A program made the translations under genes and the position numbers. This document shows, one piece after another, positions 1 to 8,405 of a stretch of DNA of 64,000 nt (positions are counted from its first letter, which is position 1; each line of letters opens with the position of its first letter). The stretch is from Neobacillus sp. CF12 (GTDB taxonomy: Bacteria; Bacillota; Bacilli; Bacillales; Cytobacillaceae): NCBI RefSeq assembly GCF_030348765.1, contig NZ_JAUCEU010000007.1:4151501-4215500 (forward strand). Direction: 5' to 3'. The notes under the pieces are model-generated. The model was not told where the DNA came from. It did no database searches and saw nothing but the letters and a program-made list of their open reading frames with translations.

Positions 1-264
1 ATGGGCGAGTGAAGAAATGGGTTAGCGATAACTAATAGAGGCTATTGGTGCTCGTGGAAGTTGAAAAAAGAGGTAATTGGTAATTAGTGAGTGATATTGG
101 TGCCTGTCGACGTGAATTTAGAGGGTCGAAGGGAATCATAGAGGGCTATTCGTGCCCGCCAAGGTGCAAAAACGTGGCTAGCGGTAACGAATAGAGGCTA
201 TTCGTGCTCGTCACCGTGAAAAAACAGAGCCAGCGGTAACTATTATTACCTGGATCGTGAATAG
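1..264. repeat. Intergenic tandem/dispersed repeat cluster A
   Basis: No gene is seen here. The stretch holds about four degenerate copies of a ~50-60 bp unit whose core reads like CTATTsGTGCyCG followed by a GGGAATCATAGAGG-type segment. Clear cores are near 42-57, 94-108, 146-161 and 204-219. The same unit recurs at 4732-4905. It is therefore a dispersed intergenic repeat family; whether it is transcribed is not visible. Confidence 0.6.
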
Positions 265-300
265 ATGAAGGTAGAAGTAGTGCAGGAAAGGAGAGATAGT

Positions 301-1482
301 GTGAAGATTCGTTTCTTAGTTTTTGATATATACGGAATGGGCGGAACGGTTCGGACTGTATTAAATGTAACGAACTATCTGGCGCAGTCAGGATACGACA
401 TTGAAATCATTAGTGTATTTCGTTATCGGAAGGTACCGTTCTTTGAGATTGATCCACGAATCAAAGTAATTGTTCTGCACGATGTGGTGAGTAGAAGGAA
501 AGACGATACCAGCAGAAAAACAAAGATGGCCAATAGGCTAGCAAAAATGAAAAGCAGGTTGATCCATCCAGATGATGAGGGGTTTCATTTCTTTTCGGTT
601 TTAACAGATATCAAAATGTACAATTATTTAAAGACAATCGATTCAGGTATATTAGTCACGACGCGCCCAAGTTTTAATATCTTTGCTAGTAAGTTTAAAA
701 ACAAAGGTGTCGCCGTCATTGGTCAGGAGCATCTGAATTTCTCGATTTATCCAGATCGGTTAAAAGAATCAATTCTAAAACATTACATTCATCTAGATTA
801 TTTGGCTACGTTAACCGATGAAGATACAGAAGACTACAAAAAGCTGCTGGAAGGACCGGGCCGCAAAGTAAAGGTAAAGAAGATTACCAACTCGATTCCG
901 CAATTACAAGGGGTTGTTTCTTCTTTGGAATCGAAAACAGTGATTGCCGCTGGCCGATTAGTGCCTCAGAAGGGCTTTGATTTATTAATCGAGGCATTCA
1001 AAATTGTCAACGAGCAGTATCCGGATTGGAAGTTGAAAATCTTTGGCGGCGGCCGTGAAAAAGAAAATCTTGAAAACCTCATTGAAAAAAACAAGCTTTA
1101 TAATCATGTCATCCTCATGGGTCCTACGCAGCATATTGATGTCGAACTTTCGAAAGCTTCCATTTATGCTTTGAGTTCTCGTTTCGAAGGCTTTGGGATG
1201 GTTATTATTGAGGCGATGCAATGTGGTGTTCCGGTTGTCAGCTTTGACTGTCCAAAAGGACCGAGTGAAATTATTGATCATAATGTAGATGGTATCCTAG
1301 TAGAGGATGGCAATATAGAGGAATTTGCTAATTCGTTGATGGAATTAATGGGCAAAGAGGAAAAACGAAAAAGGTTCGCCCAAAAAGGGATTGAGAATGT
1401 AAAGAGATACGAGATTCAAAACATAGGTGAAATTTGGAAGGAAACCATTAATGAAATTTCCAGTAGTGTAAAAATAAAGTAA
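301..1482 (+). CDS. Glycosyltransferase family 4 protein
   Basis: Predicted cytoplasmic retaining glycosyltransferase of the GT-B/GT4 type, moving a sugar from a nucleotide-sugar to an envelope polymer or lipid acceptor. The N-terminal domain begins with the glycine-rich GMGGTVRTV segment (about residues 12-20). The C-terminal Rossmann domain has AAGRLVPQKGFDLLIEAF (about 216-233) and the EX7E pair E296/E304 in EGFGMVIIEAMQCG. An in-frame ATG exists at 265 but has no ribosome binding site. The GTG at 301 is preceded by AAAGGAG at a 7-base gap and starts at the natural family N-terminus, giving 393 residues. The next gene follows after 27 bp, so the two are probably co-transcribed. The acceptor is unknown; neighbours with gpsA and TagH suggest teichoic-acid or related wall polymers (inference). 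Confidence 0.9.
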   Translation: MKIRFLVFDIYGMGGTVRTVLNVTNYLAQSGYDIEIISVFRYRKVPFFEIDPRIKVIVLHDVVSRRKDDTSRKTKMANRLAKMKSRLIHPDDEGFHFFSVLTDIKMYNYLKTIDSGILVTTRPSFNIFASKFKNKGVAVIGQEHLNFSIYPDRLKESILKHYIHLDYLATLTDEDTEDYKKLLEGPGRKVKVKKITNSIPQLQGVVSSLESKTVIAAGRLVPQKGFDLLIEAFKIVNEQYPDWKLKIFGGGREKENLENLIEKNKLYNHVILMGPTQHIDVELSKASIYALSSRFEGFGMVIIEAMQCGVPVVSFDCPKGPSEIIDHNVDGILVEDGNIEEFANSLMELMGKEEKRKRFAQKGIENVKRYEIQNIGEIWKETINEISSSVKIK

Positions 1483-1509
1483 CAGTATTCATATTTGGGG
1501 GTATAGTGA

Positions 1510-3603
1510 ATGAAGGCAATCGTTATAGAGATGGATTTTAATAACGGGGTTTTTACCCTAAATGGTAGAGCGGAAGCTGAATTGACTGATTCGACTTCTT
1601 TGTGTTTGAGAAGAAGGGAAGTAGAACATGGATTAGAGTACCCCGAAGAGTTTCACTTTTCACTCGATCTCGAAGGGCAGCAGTTTAGCTTCGAAAAGGG
1701 TATGAATGAGCTTTTCCGTGGAATTCCGATTCAAAATGAGTATATTTGGGATCTATTTTTATTGGTGGAAGATACCTATATCAAGTTAGAAGTAGCTAAC
1801 ACACTTAACTTTACGGCTAAAGATTATGTCGTACTAGAAAATAAGTTGTTTAAAGTAAAACCTTATGTCACTGGTGAAAAAGGGGTATCATTTTACGCGC
1901 TTCAGAACAGTATTACAAGTGAAGCCGCTTTTGCTTCTTTTGTTCAAGGTGTTTTTGCTCTTTCCGTTCAAGTATCAAGCGGAGCTATCTCTGCTGATGA
2001 ATGGGAAAACTATCGGATCAAGCTTTTAATTAAGAAAAGAGAGCAAGAAAAACTTTTTGAATACTATGAGACGAAAACCTTTGAACCTGTGGCTGGGACA
2101 AATCCGGCTGATTTTTCAATAGACTTAAATGCGTTATTCGAGAACGAAGTATTAAAGAAGAACGTGGTTTGGGATGTGTTCCTCGAAGTCATTTGCGAAG
2201 CGGGACTTAGCGTCGAAATGCCTTTGATGGCAGCGAATAACAAGAAATCTTTATATAACTTCTCATATTTTAACTTTACGCATAATGACTTGTTTAGAAT
2301 CAAACCCTATGTCACAGGCAAGAACAATTTTGCTTTATTTATTCGGTCCAATGAAATTAACGCAAGCTTTACAGCTCTCCAATTCGAAAATAATCAACTC
2401 AATGTCGAAGGAGTCATCTCCTCTGGAGAATATGAGGTTCTAAATTTAAATGAATTGGAATCATTCTTAGTTTTTAAAAAGCGATTTGTAGTAGGGAGAG
2501 AATCTCAATATTTTACGGAAAAGGTTATTCCCTTGCAACTTCTAAATAATTACTTTAAAGCGGACCTCTCACTTTCTGAAACTTTCAAAGATGAGGTCAT
2601 ACGACATAGCGATGTTTGGGATATTTTTATCCGTGTAACGACACTTGCTGGAAGAACGATGGACGTAATGGTTACTCCAACCATTGAGCTGCAAAAGCAG
2701 ACAATAGCTTATGAAGTTTTAGAAACGAATCCGTTATATAAATTTAAACCATATATTAATGGACAAGGCACGTATTCCTTCTATTTTATTGATTCGAATA
2801 AGAACCAAAAGGATGCAGTTAAGGTGGCGGTTTTGGGCTCGTGCTTCAGCCGTAATCCGTTCAATTCACAAAGTTATTTCAACCCAGGTTATAAGAAGAA
2901 TTATTCCGTTGCTATGACACAGTTCCATTCTTCGTTAATTAGCATTATGGCGAATCCTTTTACGTTAGATGTTGATAAGCTTGATGATGTTTCAGATTAT
3001 AATAAGCAGTTTATCGTGAACGATTTTGAGAAGAACTTCTTTGAGCTGTTAGAACAAACCAAGCCTGATTACCTCATTGTCGATCTATATGCGGATGCTT
3101 GTCGAGATGTGATCAAAATTGATGAAGAAACCTTTGTAAGTGCCAGTCTTGCATTAAGACAAAGTAAATACTTTAAGAACTTTGTTGAATATGAAGTCAT
3201 CACCCATCATAACAACGATCAATACTTTGAACTTTGGACAAAGTATATGAGTAAGTTTACGGAGAAAATTAAAGAATACTTCCCAGAGGAACGTATCATT
3301 TTGAATATGGGCGGATTCACCTATCGGTATAAAGATACGGATGGATCTATCAAGAATTTCCCAAGGGAACATGTGATACAGAGAAATAATTACTTCTGGG
3401 ATAAGCTTAATGCAACATTTATGCAAAATATTCCTGGATGTAAAGTCATGAATTTACGAGACACACCTTATATTGGTCAACATGATCATCCATTTGGAAA
3501 CACATTCTCTCATTATCAATCCGGATATTACAAAGAATTTATGAATCGACTAAATAAAATGGTCTTACAGGACCTACAAAAAGAAGTAAAAATCGTTAAA
3601 TAA
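1510..3603 (+). CDS. Three-repeat protein with C-terminal DUF6270/SGNH-like domain
   Basis: A 697-residue protein without signal peptide. Residues ~1-430 contain three copies of a ~140-150 residue unit. Each has a [IV]WD[LVI]F[LI] core (near residues 79, 220 and 368), followed ~40 residues later by KPYVTG or KPYING (near 117, 265 and 413). Residues ~435-697 match the DUF6270 style: VAVLGSCFSRNPF near 439-451 resembles an SGNH block I, and an HPFGN/H segment lies near 659-668. The family is found beside cell-surface glycopolymer genes and could be an esterase or acyltransferase; activity is not demonstrated. The repeats probably bind a glycan or other proteins (inference). It lies between a GT4 gene and gpsA with a GGGGG-type ribosome site just upstream. 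Confidence 0.75.
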   Translation: MKAIVIEMDFNNGVFTLNGRAEAELTDSTSLCLRRREVEHGLEYPEEFHFSLDLEGQQFSFEKGMNELFRGIPIQNEYIWDLFLLVEDTYIKLEVANTLNFTAKDYVVLENKLFKVKPYVTGEKGVSFYALQNSITSEAAFASFVQGVFALSVQVSSGAISADEWENYRIKLLIKKREQEKLFEYYETKTFEPVAGTNPADFSIDLNALFENEVLKKNVVWDVFLEVICEAGLSVEMPLMAANNKKSLYNFSYFNFTHNDLFRIKPYVTGKNNFALFIRSNEINASFTALQFENNQLNVEGVISSGEYEVLNLNELESFLVFKKRFVVGRESQYFTEKVIPLQLLNNYFKADLSLSETFKDEVIRHSDVWDIFIRVTTLAGRTMDVMVTPTIELQKQTIAYEVLETNPLYKFKPYINGQGTYSFYFIDSNKNQKDAVKVAVLGSCFSRNPFNSQSYFNPGYKKNYSVAMTQFHSSLISIMANPFTLDVDKLDDVSDYNKQFIVNDFEKNFFELLEQTKPDYLIVDLYADACRDVIKIDEETFVSASLALRQSKYFKNFVEYEVITHHNNDQYFELWTKYMSKFTEKIKEYFPEERIILNMGGFTYRYKDTDGSIKNFPREHVIQRNNYFWDKLNATFMQNIPGCKVMNLRDTPYIGQHDHPFGNTFSHYQSGYYKEFMNRLNKMVLQDLQKEVKIVK

Positions 3604-3630
3604 TTTTCTTGCTAAATGGGGGTTGATAAT

Positions 3631-4647
3631 ATGGAAAAGATAACGGTCATCGGTGCAGGAAGTTGGGGTACAGCCTTATCAATGGTGCTTGCTGATAATG
3701 AACATGAAGTCAGAATTTGGGGGAATTCACCTAAATCCATCGACGAAATCAACGAAAAGCATACAAATGAAAGCTATCTCCCATCGATTCAGCTCCCTGA
3801 AGGCATTAAGGGATATACGTCTCTAAAGGAAGCGCTGGATCAAGTAAATACCATTCTTCTGGTGGTTCCAACCAAAGCCATTCGTGAGGTGTTACAGCGT
3901 ATCCGGGAGATAGCCGACACACCATTAACGATCATTCATGCCAGCAAAGGAATCGAACCTGAGACCGGTATGAGGCTCTCTGAAATCATTGAAGAGGATA
4001 TGCCTAAAAATCTGATTAAAGATATTGTTGTATTGTCAGGTCCGAGCCATGCAGAAGAGGTGGCGCTGCGTCACCCGACTACGGTTACCGCTGCTTCAAA
4101 AAATATGGAAGCAGCTGAGGCAGTACAACAGTTATTTATGAACTCCTATTTCCGTGTGTATACCAACTCAGATGTACTTGGAGTAGAATTAGGCGGAGCG
4201 TTAAAAAATATCATTGCCTTAGGTGCAGGAATTAGTGATGGTCTTGGCTATGGGGATAACGCCAAAGCAGCCTTAATCACCAGAGGAATCGCTGAAATCA
4301 CAAGGCTTGGATATGCCATGGGTGCAGATCCCCTCACGTTTATTGGCTTAACAGGGGTAGGAGACTTAATTGTCACTTGTACAAGCGTACACAGCCGTAA
4401 CTGGCGTGCAGGGAACCTATTAGGGAAAGGTCATAACCTAGACGAAGTTCTCGAGAGTATGGGGATGATTGTTGAAGGGGTTCGAACCGCTGAAGCAGCC
4501 TATCATTTGGCAAAAAAATTAAAAGTGGACATGCCAATCACAAACGCCATCTACAATGTAGTCCATAATGGCAAATGTGCAAAAGATGCAGTGGATCTCT
4601 TGATGAATAGAACTGGGAAAGATGAAATCCCAGTCACCTTAACATAA
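3631..4647 (+). CDS. gpsA: NAD(P)H-dependent glycerol-3-phosphate dehydrogenase
   Basis: Makes sn-glycerol 3-phosphate from dihydroxyacetone phosphate for phospholipids and for glycerol-phosphate teichoic acids. The N-terminal Rossmann motif GAGSWGTAL is at residues 8-16. The catalytic-lysine segment [13 protein letters not shown] is at about 188-200 with Lys192, and [12 protein letters not shown] follows. Length is 338 residues, normal for the family. An ATG at 3616 is in frame, but the TGGGGGTTGAT ribosome site lies downstream of it, so ATG 3631 is the better start. It is 27 bp after the DUF6270 gene, likely the last gene of that unit because a terminator follows. The linkage to wall-polymer genes suggests it feeds teichoic-acid precursor (inference). 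Confidence 0.96.
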   Translation: MEKITVIGAGSWGTALSMVLADNEHEVRIWGNSPKSIDEINEKHTNESYLPSIQLPEGIKGYTSLKEALDQVNTILLVVPTKAIREVLQRIREIADTPLTIIHASKGIEPETGMRLSEIIEEDMPKNLIKDIVVLSGPSHAEEVALRHPTTVTAASKNMEAAEAVQQLFMNSYFRVYTNSDVLGVELGGALKNIIALGAGISDGLGYGDNAKAALITRGIAEITRLGYAMGADPLTFIGLTGVGDLIVTCTSVHSRNWRAGNLLGKGHNLDEVLESMGMIVEGVRTAEAAYHLAKKLKVDMPITNAIYNVVHNGKCAKDAVDLLMNRTGKDEIPVTLT

Positions 4648-4655
4648 ACAAAATT

Positions 4656-4706
4656 CCCTTCAGGATATTAGTTTCTAGGAGCTAAAATACCTGATGGGCT
4701 TTTTTT
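4656..4706 (+). terminator. Intrinsic terminator after gpsA
   Basis: CCCTTCAGG (4656-4664) pairs with CCTGATGGG (4690-4698) with one mismatch, extended by inner AT pairs, and is followed directly by C and seven T. Confidence 0.8.
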
Positions 4707-4731
4707 ATATAAAAAAGGTAATTGTGGATTT

Positions 4732-4905
4732 TGAGGTTGCGGAGAGATTGATTAGTGCCCGTCGCCGAGTAAATTGAGGGCGGAGGGGAATCATAGGGGG
4801 TTATTAGTGCCCGATGGCAAGTAATTTGAGGGTGGAAGGGAATCATAGAGGTCTATTAGTGCCCGCTGGTTGGTATTTTGAGGGTGAAGGGGAATCATAG
4901 AGCCG
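4732..4905. repeat. Intergenic tandem repeat cluster B
   Basis: Three ~53-bp copies of a unit containing ATTAGTGCCCG and, further on, GGGAATCATAG, at about 4750-4801, 4802-4857 and 4858-4905. It matches the unit scattered through 1-264. The rest of the 586-bp gap between gpsA and the next gene holds a TCTGCC/GGCAGA hairpin (4953-4967), a CcpA site and a promoter-like element (listed separately). Confidence 0.65.
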
Positions 4906-5008
4906 GATAACGCCATTGCAATTGCTTTTTCTAAAAGGTTGGTCATCAAAGATCTGCCTTTGGCAGACTAATGTAAAAATGTAACATAATTATCACTATA
5001 TACATGTT

Positions 5009-5022
5009 TGAAAGCGTTAACA
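5009..5022 (+). promoter_or_regulatory. CcpA catabolite-responsive element (cre)
   Basis: TGAAAGCGTTAACA matches the cre consensus TGWAARCGYTWNCW at every position. It ends 17 bp before a TATAAT box at 5040-5045, so bound CcpA would cover the -35 region and repress. The only downstream gene on this strand is the 96-residue ORF at 5234. Confidence 0.75.
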
Positions 5023-5039
5023 AAAGGGTGGTTATCTGT

Positions 5040-5045
5040 TATAAT
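5040..5045 (+). promoter_or_regulatory. Probable -10 box for the small ORF at 5234
   Basis: A perfect TATAAT lies 189 bp upstream of the start codon. No good -35 sits 17 bp away, and the cre overlaps that place. The long leader also carries a TTTCTATTA/TAATAGAAA hairpin (5182-5205) immediately before the AAGGAGG ribosome site at 5219-5225. Confidence 0.45.
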
Positions 5046-5233
5046 GGACTCAAGCAATACTAGTAATTTACAAAAACATAATAAAAATTTACTTATACTT
5101 TACAAGAACCCAACAATCCGTTAATCAACTGAGTGTAACATAATGATATAGCAAGAAATCGTTATCCGGTATAACTCGGTGTTTCTATTACTTTAATAAT
5201 AGAAATCATACGGAAACCAAGGAGGCCATTTCA

Positions 5234-5524
5234 ATGAAAAATTGGTTATATACAGAAAATACGATTTTAATAGCGGGTATGACGGAAGAAGGGCTACCGT
5301 TCTTTGAGAATAAGTTACAAGGCTGGAATGATGAAGAAGGAACAGATAAAGAGGATTTAGTCATTATTAATGCAGTAGTTTATGATGATGGTTCTGAAAT
5401 GATTCTTAAGAATATATATACTTCTGAAGAGGCAATGGAGAACCCAGTCATTCGCGAGAAAAGTGAAGAGGTTGAACAGATTTTATTGCAAGAAGTTAAT
5501 TTATGGATCAGTGGAATGAACTGA
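5234..5524 (+). CDS. Hypothetical acidic 96-residue protein
   Basis: I do not recognise the family. It is small, acidic and soluble (many Asp/Glu, no membrane segment), with an N-terminal half predicted as beta strands (NTILIAGMTEEGLPFFENK) and a C-terminal amphipathic helix rich in Glu. The start is secure: AAGGAGG lies 8 bases before the ATG. It is a single-gene unit closed by a strong terminator. Its upstream region has a perfect CcpA operator, so expression is probably catabolite controlled (inference). Confidence 0.75.
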   Translation: MKNWLYTENTILIAGMTEEGLPFFENKLQGWNDEEGTDKEDLVIINAVVYDDGSEMILKNIYTSEEAMENPVIREKSEEVEQILLQEVNLWISGMN

Positions 5525-5544
5525 TGGACGATATAAAAAGAAGA

Positions 5545-5594
5545 AGCTGATATCAAGGAGGGAGAACCCACCCCCCGATGATATCGGCTTTTTA
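5545..5594. terminator. Bidirectional terminator between convergent genes
   Basis: AGCTGATATCA (5545-5555) pairs with TGATATCGGCT (5579-5589) with one G-T type mismatch. A T-run follows on the + strand, and a TTCTTCTTTTT tract follows on the - strand, so it can serve the ORF at 5234 and the beta-helix gene ending at 5592. Confidence 0.85.
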
Positions 5595-7196
5595 TTTTAT
5601 CTTGCTTTTGTTTCCTGAGATTTCAACATCTTGATCTGGCCTTGATAGAAAAACTTTTGTTAGATCCTGCCCAATCCGCGAGACAAACGTATTGCCGGTG
5701 ATTTGCCCCGACTTGGAATGAGCCCCAATCTCAATAACATGACTAGAATCCTTGCTGCCAGCAGCATTAAGGATATTATCCTCAATCATAAAATCTGTAG
5801 TATTTTGAAGTGAGATTCCATCTTTTCCAAAACGAGAAAGGGTATTTTTCGTAAAGGTTAACCCGGTGGTATAGCCTTGGAGTTGATAGCTACGATCAGG
5901 TTCCGAGGACTGTATCACGGTAGACGTAATATCCTCAAAATGATTATCAGAAACCTTACCATCACTCACAAAAGCTAACTCCATTCCTTTATAGGCATTG
6001 TTGATTGTATTATTGCTAATATCAACGTCGTTAACCCAACTTAGGAATATCGCAGGTCGCTGATGTTCACCTAGTTGATTGTTAAAGCGATTATCACGAA
6101 TCTCGATCGACTCTATTTTCGATTCCTCTTTTTTGGTAGGCCACCCGACTGCATAAATCATTTCGCGAGATATATCTTCAAAGGTATTCCCTGTGATCAG
6201 CACATTGCTCCCTGATTGAGGGAGAGAGGTTTGAACTCCGTCAGCATTCTTGGAGGACTCTCCCTTTCCCGAGGGGTTTGAGAAAGCAATCCCGCGTGCG
6301 GATCGTAAAAAGGAATTATCCTGAATCGTGGTGTCCTTCCATTTAAATATCCGAATCCCGACAAACGTCATCCCATCAAATGTATTATTGGAAAGGGTGA
6401 TGTCAGAATTGAATTGGTCATGCACCGACCCATGACTCCCAATGCCAACTGGCCATGCCGTCGTGCCCTTGGTTCCACTTGCCCCGAAATAGCAATTGCG
6501 AATCGTTACATTTTCGTTAGGAGTCCCATCAAATTCTCCAATTTGACTAAATCCAAGCTTGGTATGTTCGGACACTTGAATAGCTTCAGAAAAATAGCGA
6601 GAGTGATCCGCACTGGTATCTAGGAACCCAACAAATCTACTGTTTTCAATAAGAACATTTTTCGAGGAGTTTAAATCAATACCGTGATCATCGGCTACAT
6701 CTCTTACTTCAATATTTCGAATCGTAACATTCTCAGCCCGGGCAATCCCTATCGCATTGAAAGCATCTGGATATTCGAGAACATTCCCGTCCCAGACTCC
6801 TCCTTCAATGGTGATATTGCCATTTCCGTTGTACCCTTCATACATATCCCCAGGGTCACCATTCACCAACATCGAATCATCATGGCTGCGAAGGAACACT
6901 ACACCGTCTTTCAGCAACAAATGTGTATCCTGATAAATTCTTAGTGTTTGGGTTAGTTTATATGTTCCTTTAGGCACCACAACTTGAATGTGCCCTTGAC
7001 CTTGCTTGGCAGCGTCTAAAGCCTTTTGGATAGCTGCTGTATCATTGTGAATACCATCGCCAATCGTACCATACTCACTTACATCAATTTTCCTATCGGG
7101 CTCTTCCCTGGTAAAATAAAACCCTACTACCAAAAGAATCACTATGATTCCAGCAACCATGAGCAGCGGTTTTTTATGTTGTTGAATCTGAAGCAT
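5592..7196 (-). CDS. Membrane-anchored right-handed beta-helix (pectate-lyase-3-like) protein
   Basis: A 534-residue protein with an N-terminal membrane segment (about residues 10-27, LLMVAGIIVILLVVGFYF) and no cleavage-type ending, so it is probably anchored and exposed outside. Residues ~38-65 (VSEYGTIGDGIHNDTAAIQ) are the classic start of the pectate_lyase_3/parallel beta-helix fold. The rest is a ladder of N-rich turns such as ITISNNTF-like repeats, typical of polysaccharide lyases and phage-tailspike depolymerases. The likely role is cleavage or remodelling of a uronic-acid-containing extracellular polysaccharide (inference). The EPS operon downstream encodes a UDP-hexuronic acid pathway, which fits. 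It lies downstream of galU in the same direction but behind that gene's terminator. The ribosome site AAAGGAAG is suitably spaced. Confidence 0.82.
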   Translation of the reverse strand: MLQIQQHKKPLLMVAGIIVILLVVGFYFTREEPDRKIDVSEYGTIGDGIHNDTAAIQKALDAAKQGQGHIQVVVPKGTYKLTQTLRIYQDTHLLLKDGVVFLRSHDDSMLVNGDPGDMYEGYNGNGNITIEGGVWDGNVLEYPDAFNAIGIARAENVTIRNIEVRDVADDHGIDLNSSKNVLIENSRFVGFLDTSADHSRYFSEAIQVSEHTKLGFSQIGEFDGTPNENVTIRNCYFGASGTKGTTAWPVGIGSHGSVHDQFNSDITLSNNTFDGMTFVGIRIFKWKDTTIQDNSFLRSARGIAFSNPSGKGESSKNADGVQTSLPQSGSNVLITGNTFEDISREMIYAVGWPTKKEESKIESIEIRDNRFNNQLGEHQRPAIFLSWVNDVDISNNTINNAYKGMELAFVSDGKVSDNHFEDITSTVIQSSEPDRSYQLQGYTTGLTFTKNTLSRFGKDGISLQNTTDFMIEDNILNAAGSKDSSHVIEIGAHSKSGQITGNTFVSRIGQDLTKVFLSRPDQDVEISGNKSKIK

Positions 7197-7239
7197 AAAT
7201 AAGACTTCCTTTACTCTTTCCTTATTGATTTACCATAGC

Positions 7240-7274
7240 ACAATAAAAATAAAAAATCCCCTAATAATAGGGGA
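7240..7274 (-). terminator. Intrinsic terminator after galU/gtaB
   Basis: Read on the - strand, TCCCCTA pairs with TAGGGGA (7257-7263 with 7268-7274) and is followed by TTTTTTATTTTTATTG. It sits between galU and the beta-helix gene. Confidence 0.85.
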
Positions 7275-7286
7275 CAAGTATGCAGC

Positions 7287-8171
7287 TTACTTCAAAACAG
7301 CTTCTTTTTCAAGTAACTCGTGTATGAAAGCTAATACATCATCGTGCAATTCTTCATCTTGTAAGGCAAATTCGATTGTCGTTTTGACAAAGCCAATCTT
7401 TTCTCCAACATCATAACGCTGTCCTTCAAAGTCATAGGCAAAGACGCGTTGAATGCTATTTAGTTTCTGAATCGCATCGGTTAGTTGGATTTCACCGCCA
7501 GCACCGGTCTCTGGGTTATCTAAGAACATAAAGATTTCTGGTGTTAGGACATAACGGCCCATAATCGCTAAGTTAGATGGAGCCGTTCCTGGTTTTGGTT
7601 TTTCGACAAAGTTATTTACTTGATAGCGGCGCCCTGTTTGAATGAGAGGGTCAATAATTCCATAACGATGTGTTTCGTTATCAGGAACCTGTTGAACACC
7701 AATCACCGATGAGTGAGTAGATTCATGTTCGTCAATTAATTGGCGCAGGCAAGGGGTATTGCTTTGGACAATATCGTCACCTAAGAGAACCGCAAAAGGC
7801 TCATCGCCAATGAAATTACGAGCACACCAGACAGCATGTCCAAGTCCTTTTGGTTCTTTTTGACGGATATAGTGAATGTCAGCTAAGTTAGAGGAGTATT
7901 GCACTTTGTTCAGTAAATCCGTTTTTCCTTTTTCTAATAAGTTTGCCTCAAGTTCAGAAGCAAAGTCAAAGTGATCTTCAATGGCTCTTTTTGATTTACC
8001 GGTAACGATAATGATATCTTCGATTCCTGAAGCAACAGCTTCTTCCACAATATATTGAATCGTTGGTTTATCGACAATGGGTAGCATTTCCTTTGGCATT
8101 GCTTTCGTAGCAGGTAAAAATCGTGTTCCTAAACCTGCTGCTGGAATAATCGCTTTACGTACTTTTTTCAT
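7287..8171 (-). CDS. galU: UTP--glucose-1-phosphate uridylyltransferase
   Basis: Makes UDP-glucose from UTP and glucose 1-phosphate in the cytoplasm. UDP-glucose feeds teichoic-acid glucosylation, glycolipid anchors and EPS. The nucleotide-binding signature [16 protein letters not shown] occupies about residues 14-29, followed by [14 protein letters not shown]. The sugar-binding EKPKPG and the [12 protein letters not shown] segments are present. The length of 294 residues equals B. subtilis GtaB. It is monocistronic: a promoter region of ~230 bp separates it from divergent tagH, and a terminator follows. Second paralogues are common in Bacillaceae, so the choice between gtaB and a paralogue such as yngB cannot be made here. 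Confidence 0.95.
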   Translation of the reverse strand: MKKVRKAIIPAAGLGTRFLPATKAMPKEMLPIVDKPTIQYIVEEAVASGIEDIIIVTGKSKRAIEDHFDFASELEANLLEKGKTDLLNKVQYSSNLADIHYIRQKEPKGLGHAVWCARNFIGDEPFAVLLGDDIVQSNTPCLRQLIDEHESTHSSVIGVQQVPDNETHRYGIIDPLIQTGRRYQVNNFVEKPKPGTAPSNLAIMGRYVLTPEIFMFLDNPETGAGGEIQLTDAIQKLNSIQRVFAYDFEGQRYDVGEKIGFVKTTIEFALQDEELHDDVLAFIHELLEKEAVLK

Positions 8172-8405
8172 TTAACTAGTCCCGCCCTTATCCTTTTTTA
8201 CGTTCATATAAGTAGTTTACACAAATGCTTATATTGAAAGCATGTAAATATTATACAACAGATTATTGTTAATACTATTCTGACATTTTAAGGATAGGAA
8301 TGATTTTATGGTATTATGTCCTAGATGGTCTTTATTTTCCCTTTGATTATTTGGGTAGATCACAGTAAATAATAAGTACAATTCGTTTTGAAGTAAGGAG
8401 ATTAC

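Noticed and set aside
1..264. CRISPR-like or tRNA-like repeats at the left edge
   Set aside because: Units are imperfect and irregular, and no cloverleaf or spacer pattern can be drawn.
265..300. N-terminal extension of the first glycosyltransferase
   Set aside because: ATG 265 has no ribosome site; GTG 301 has AAAGGAG and the family N-terminus.
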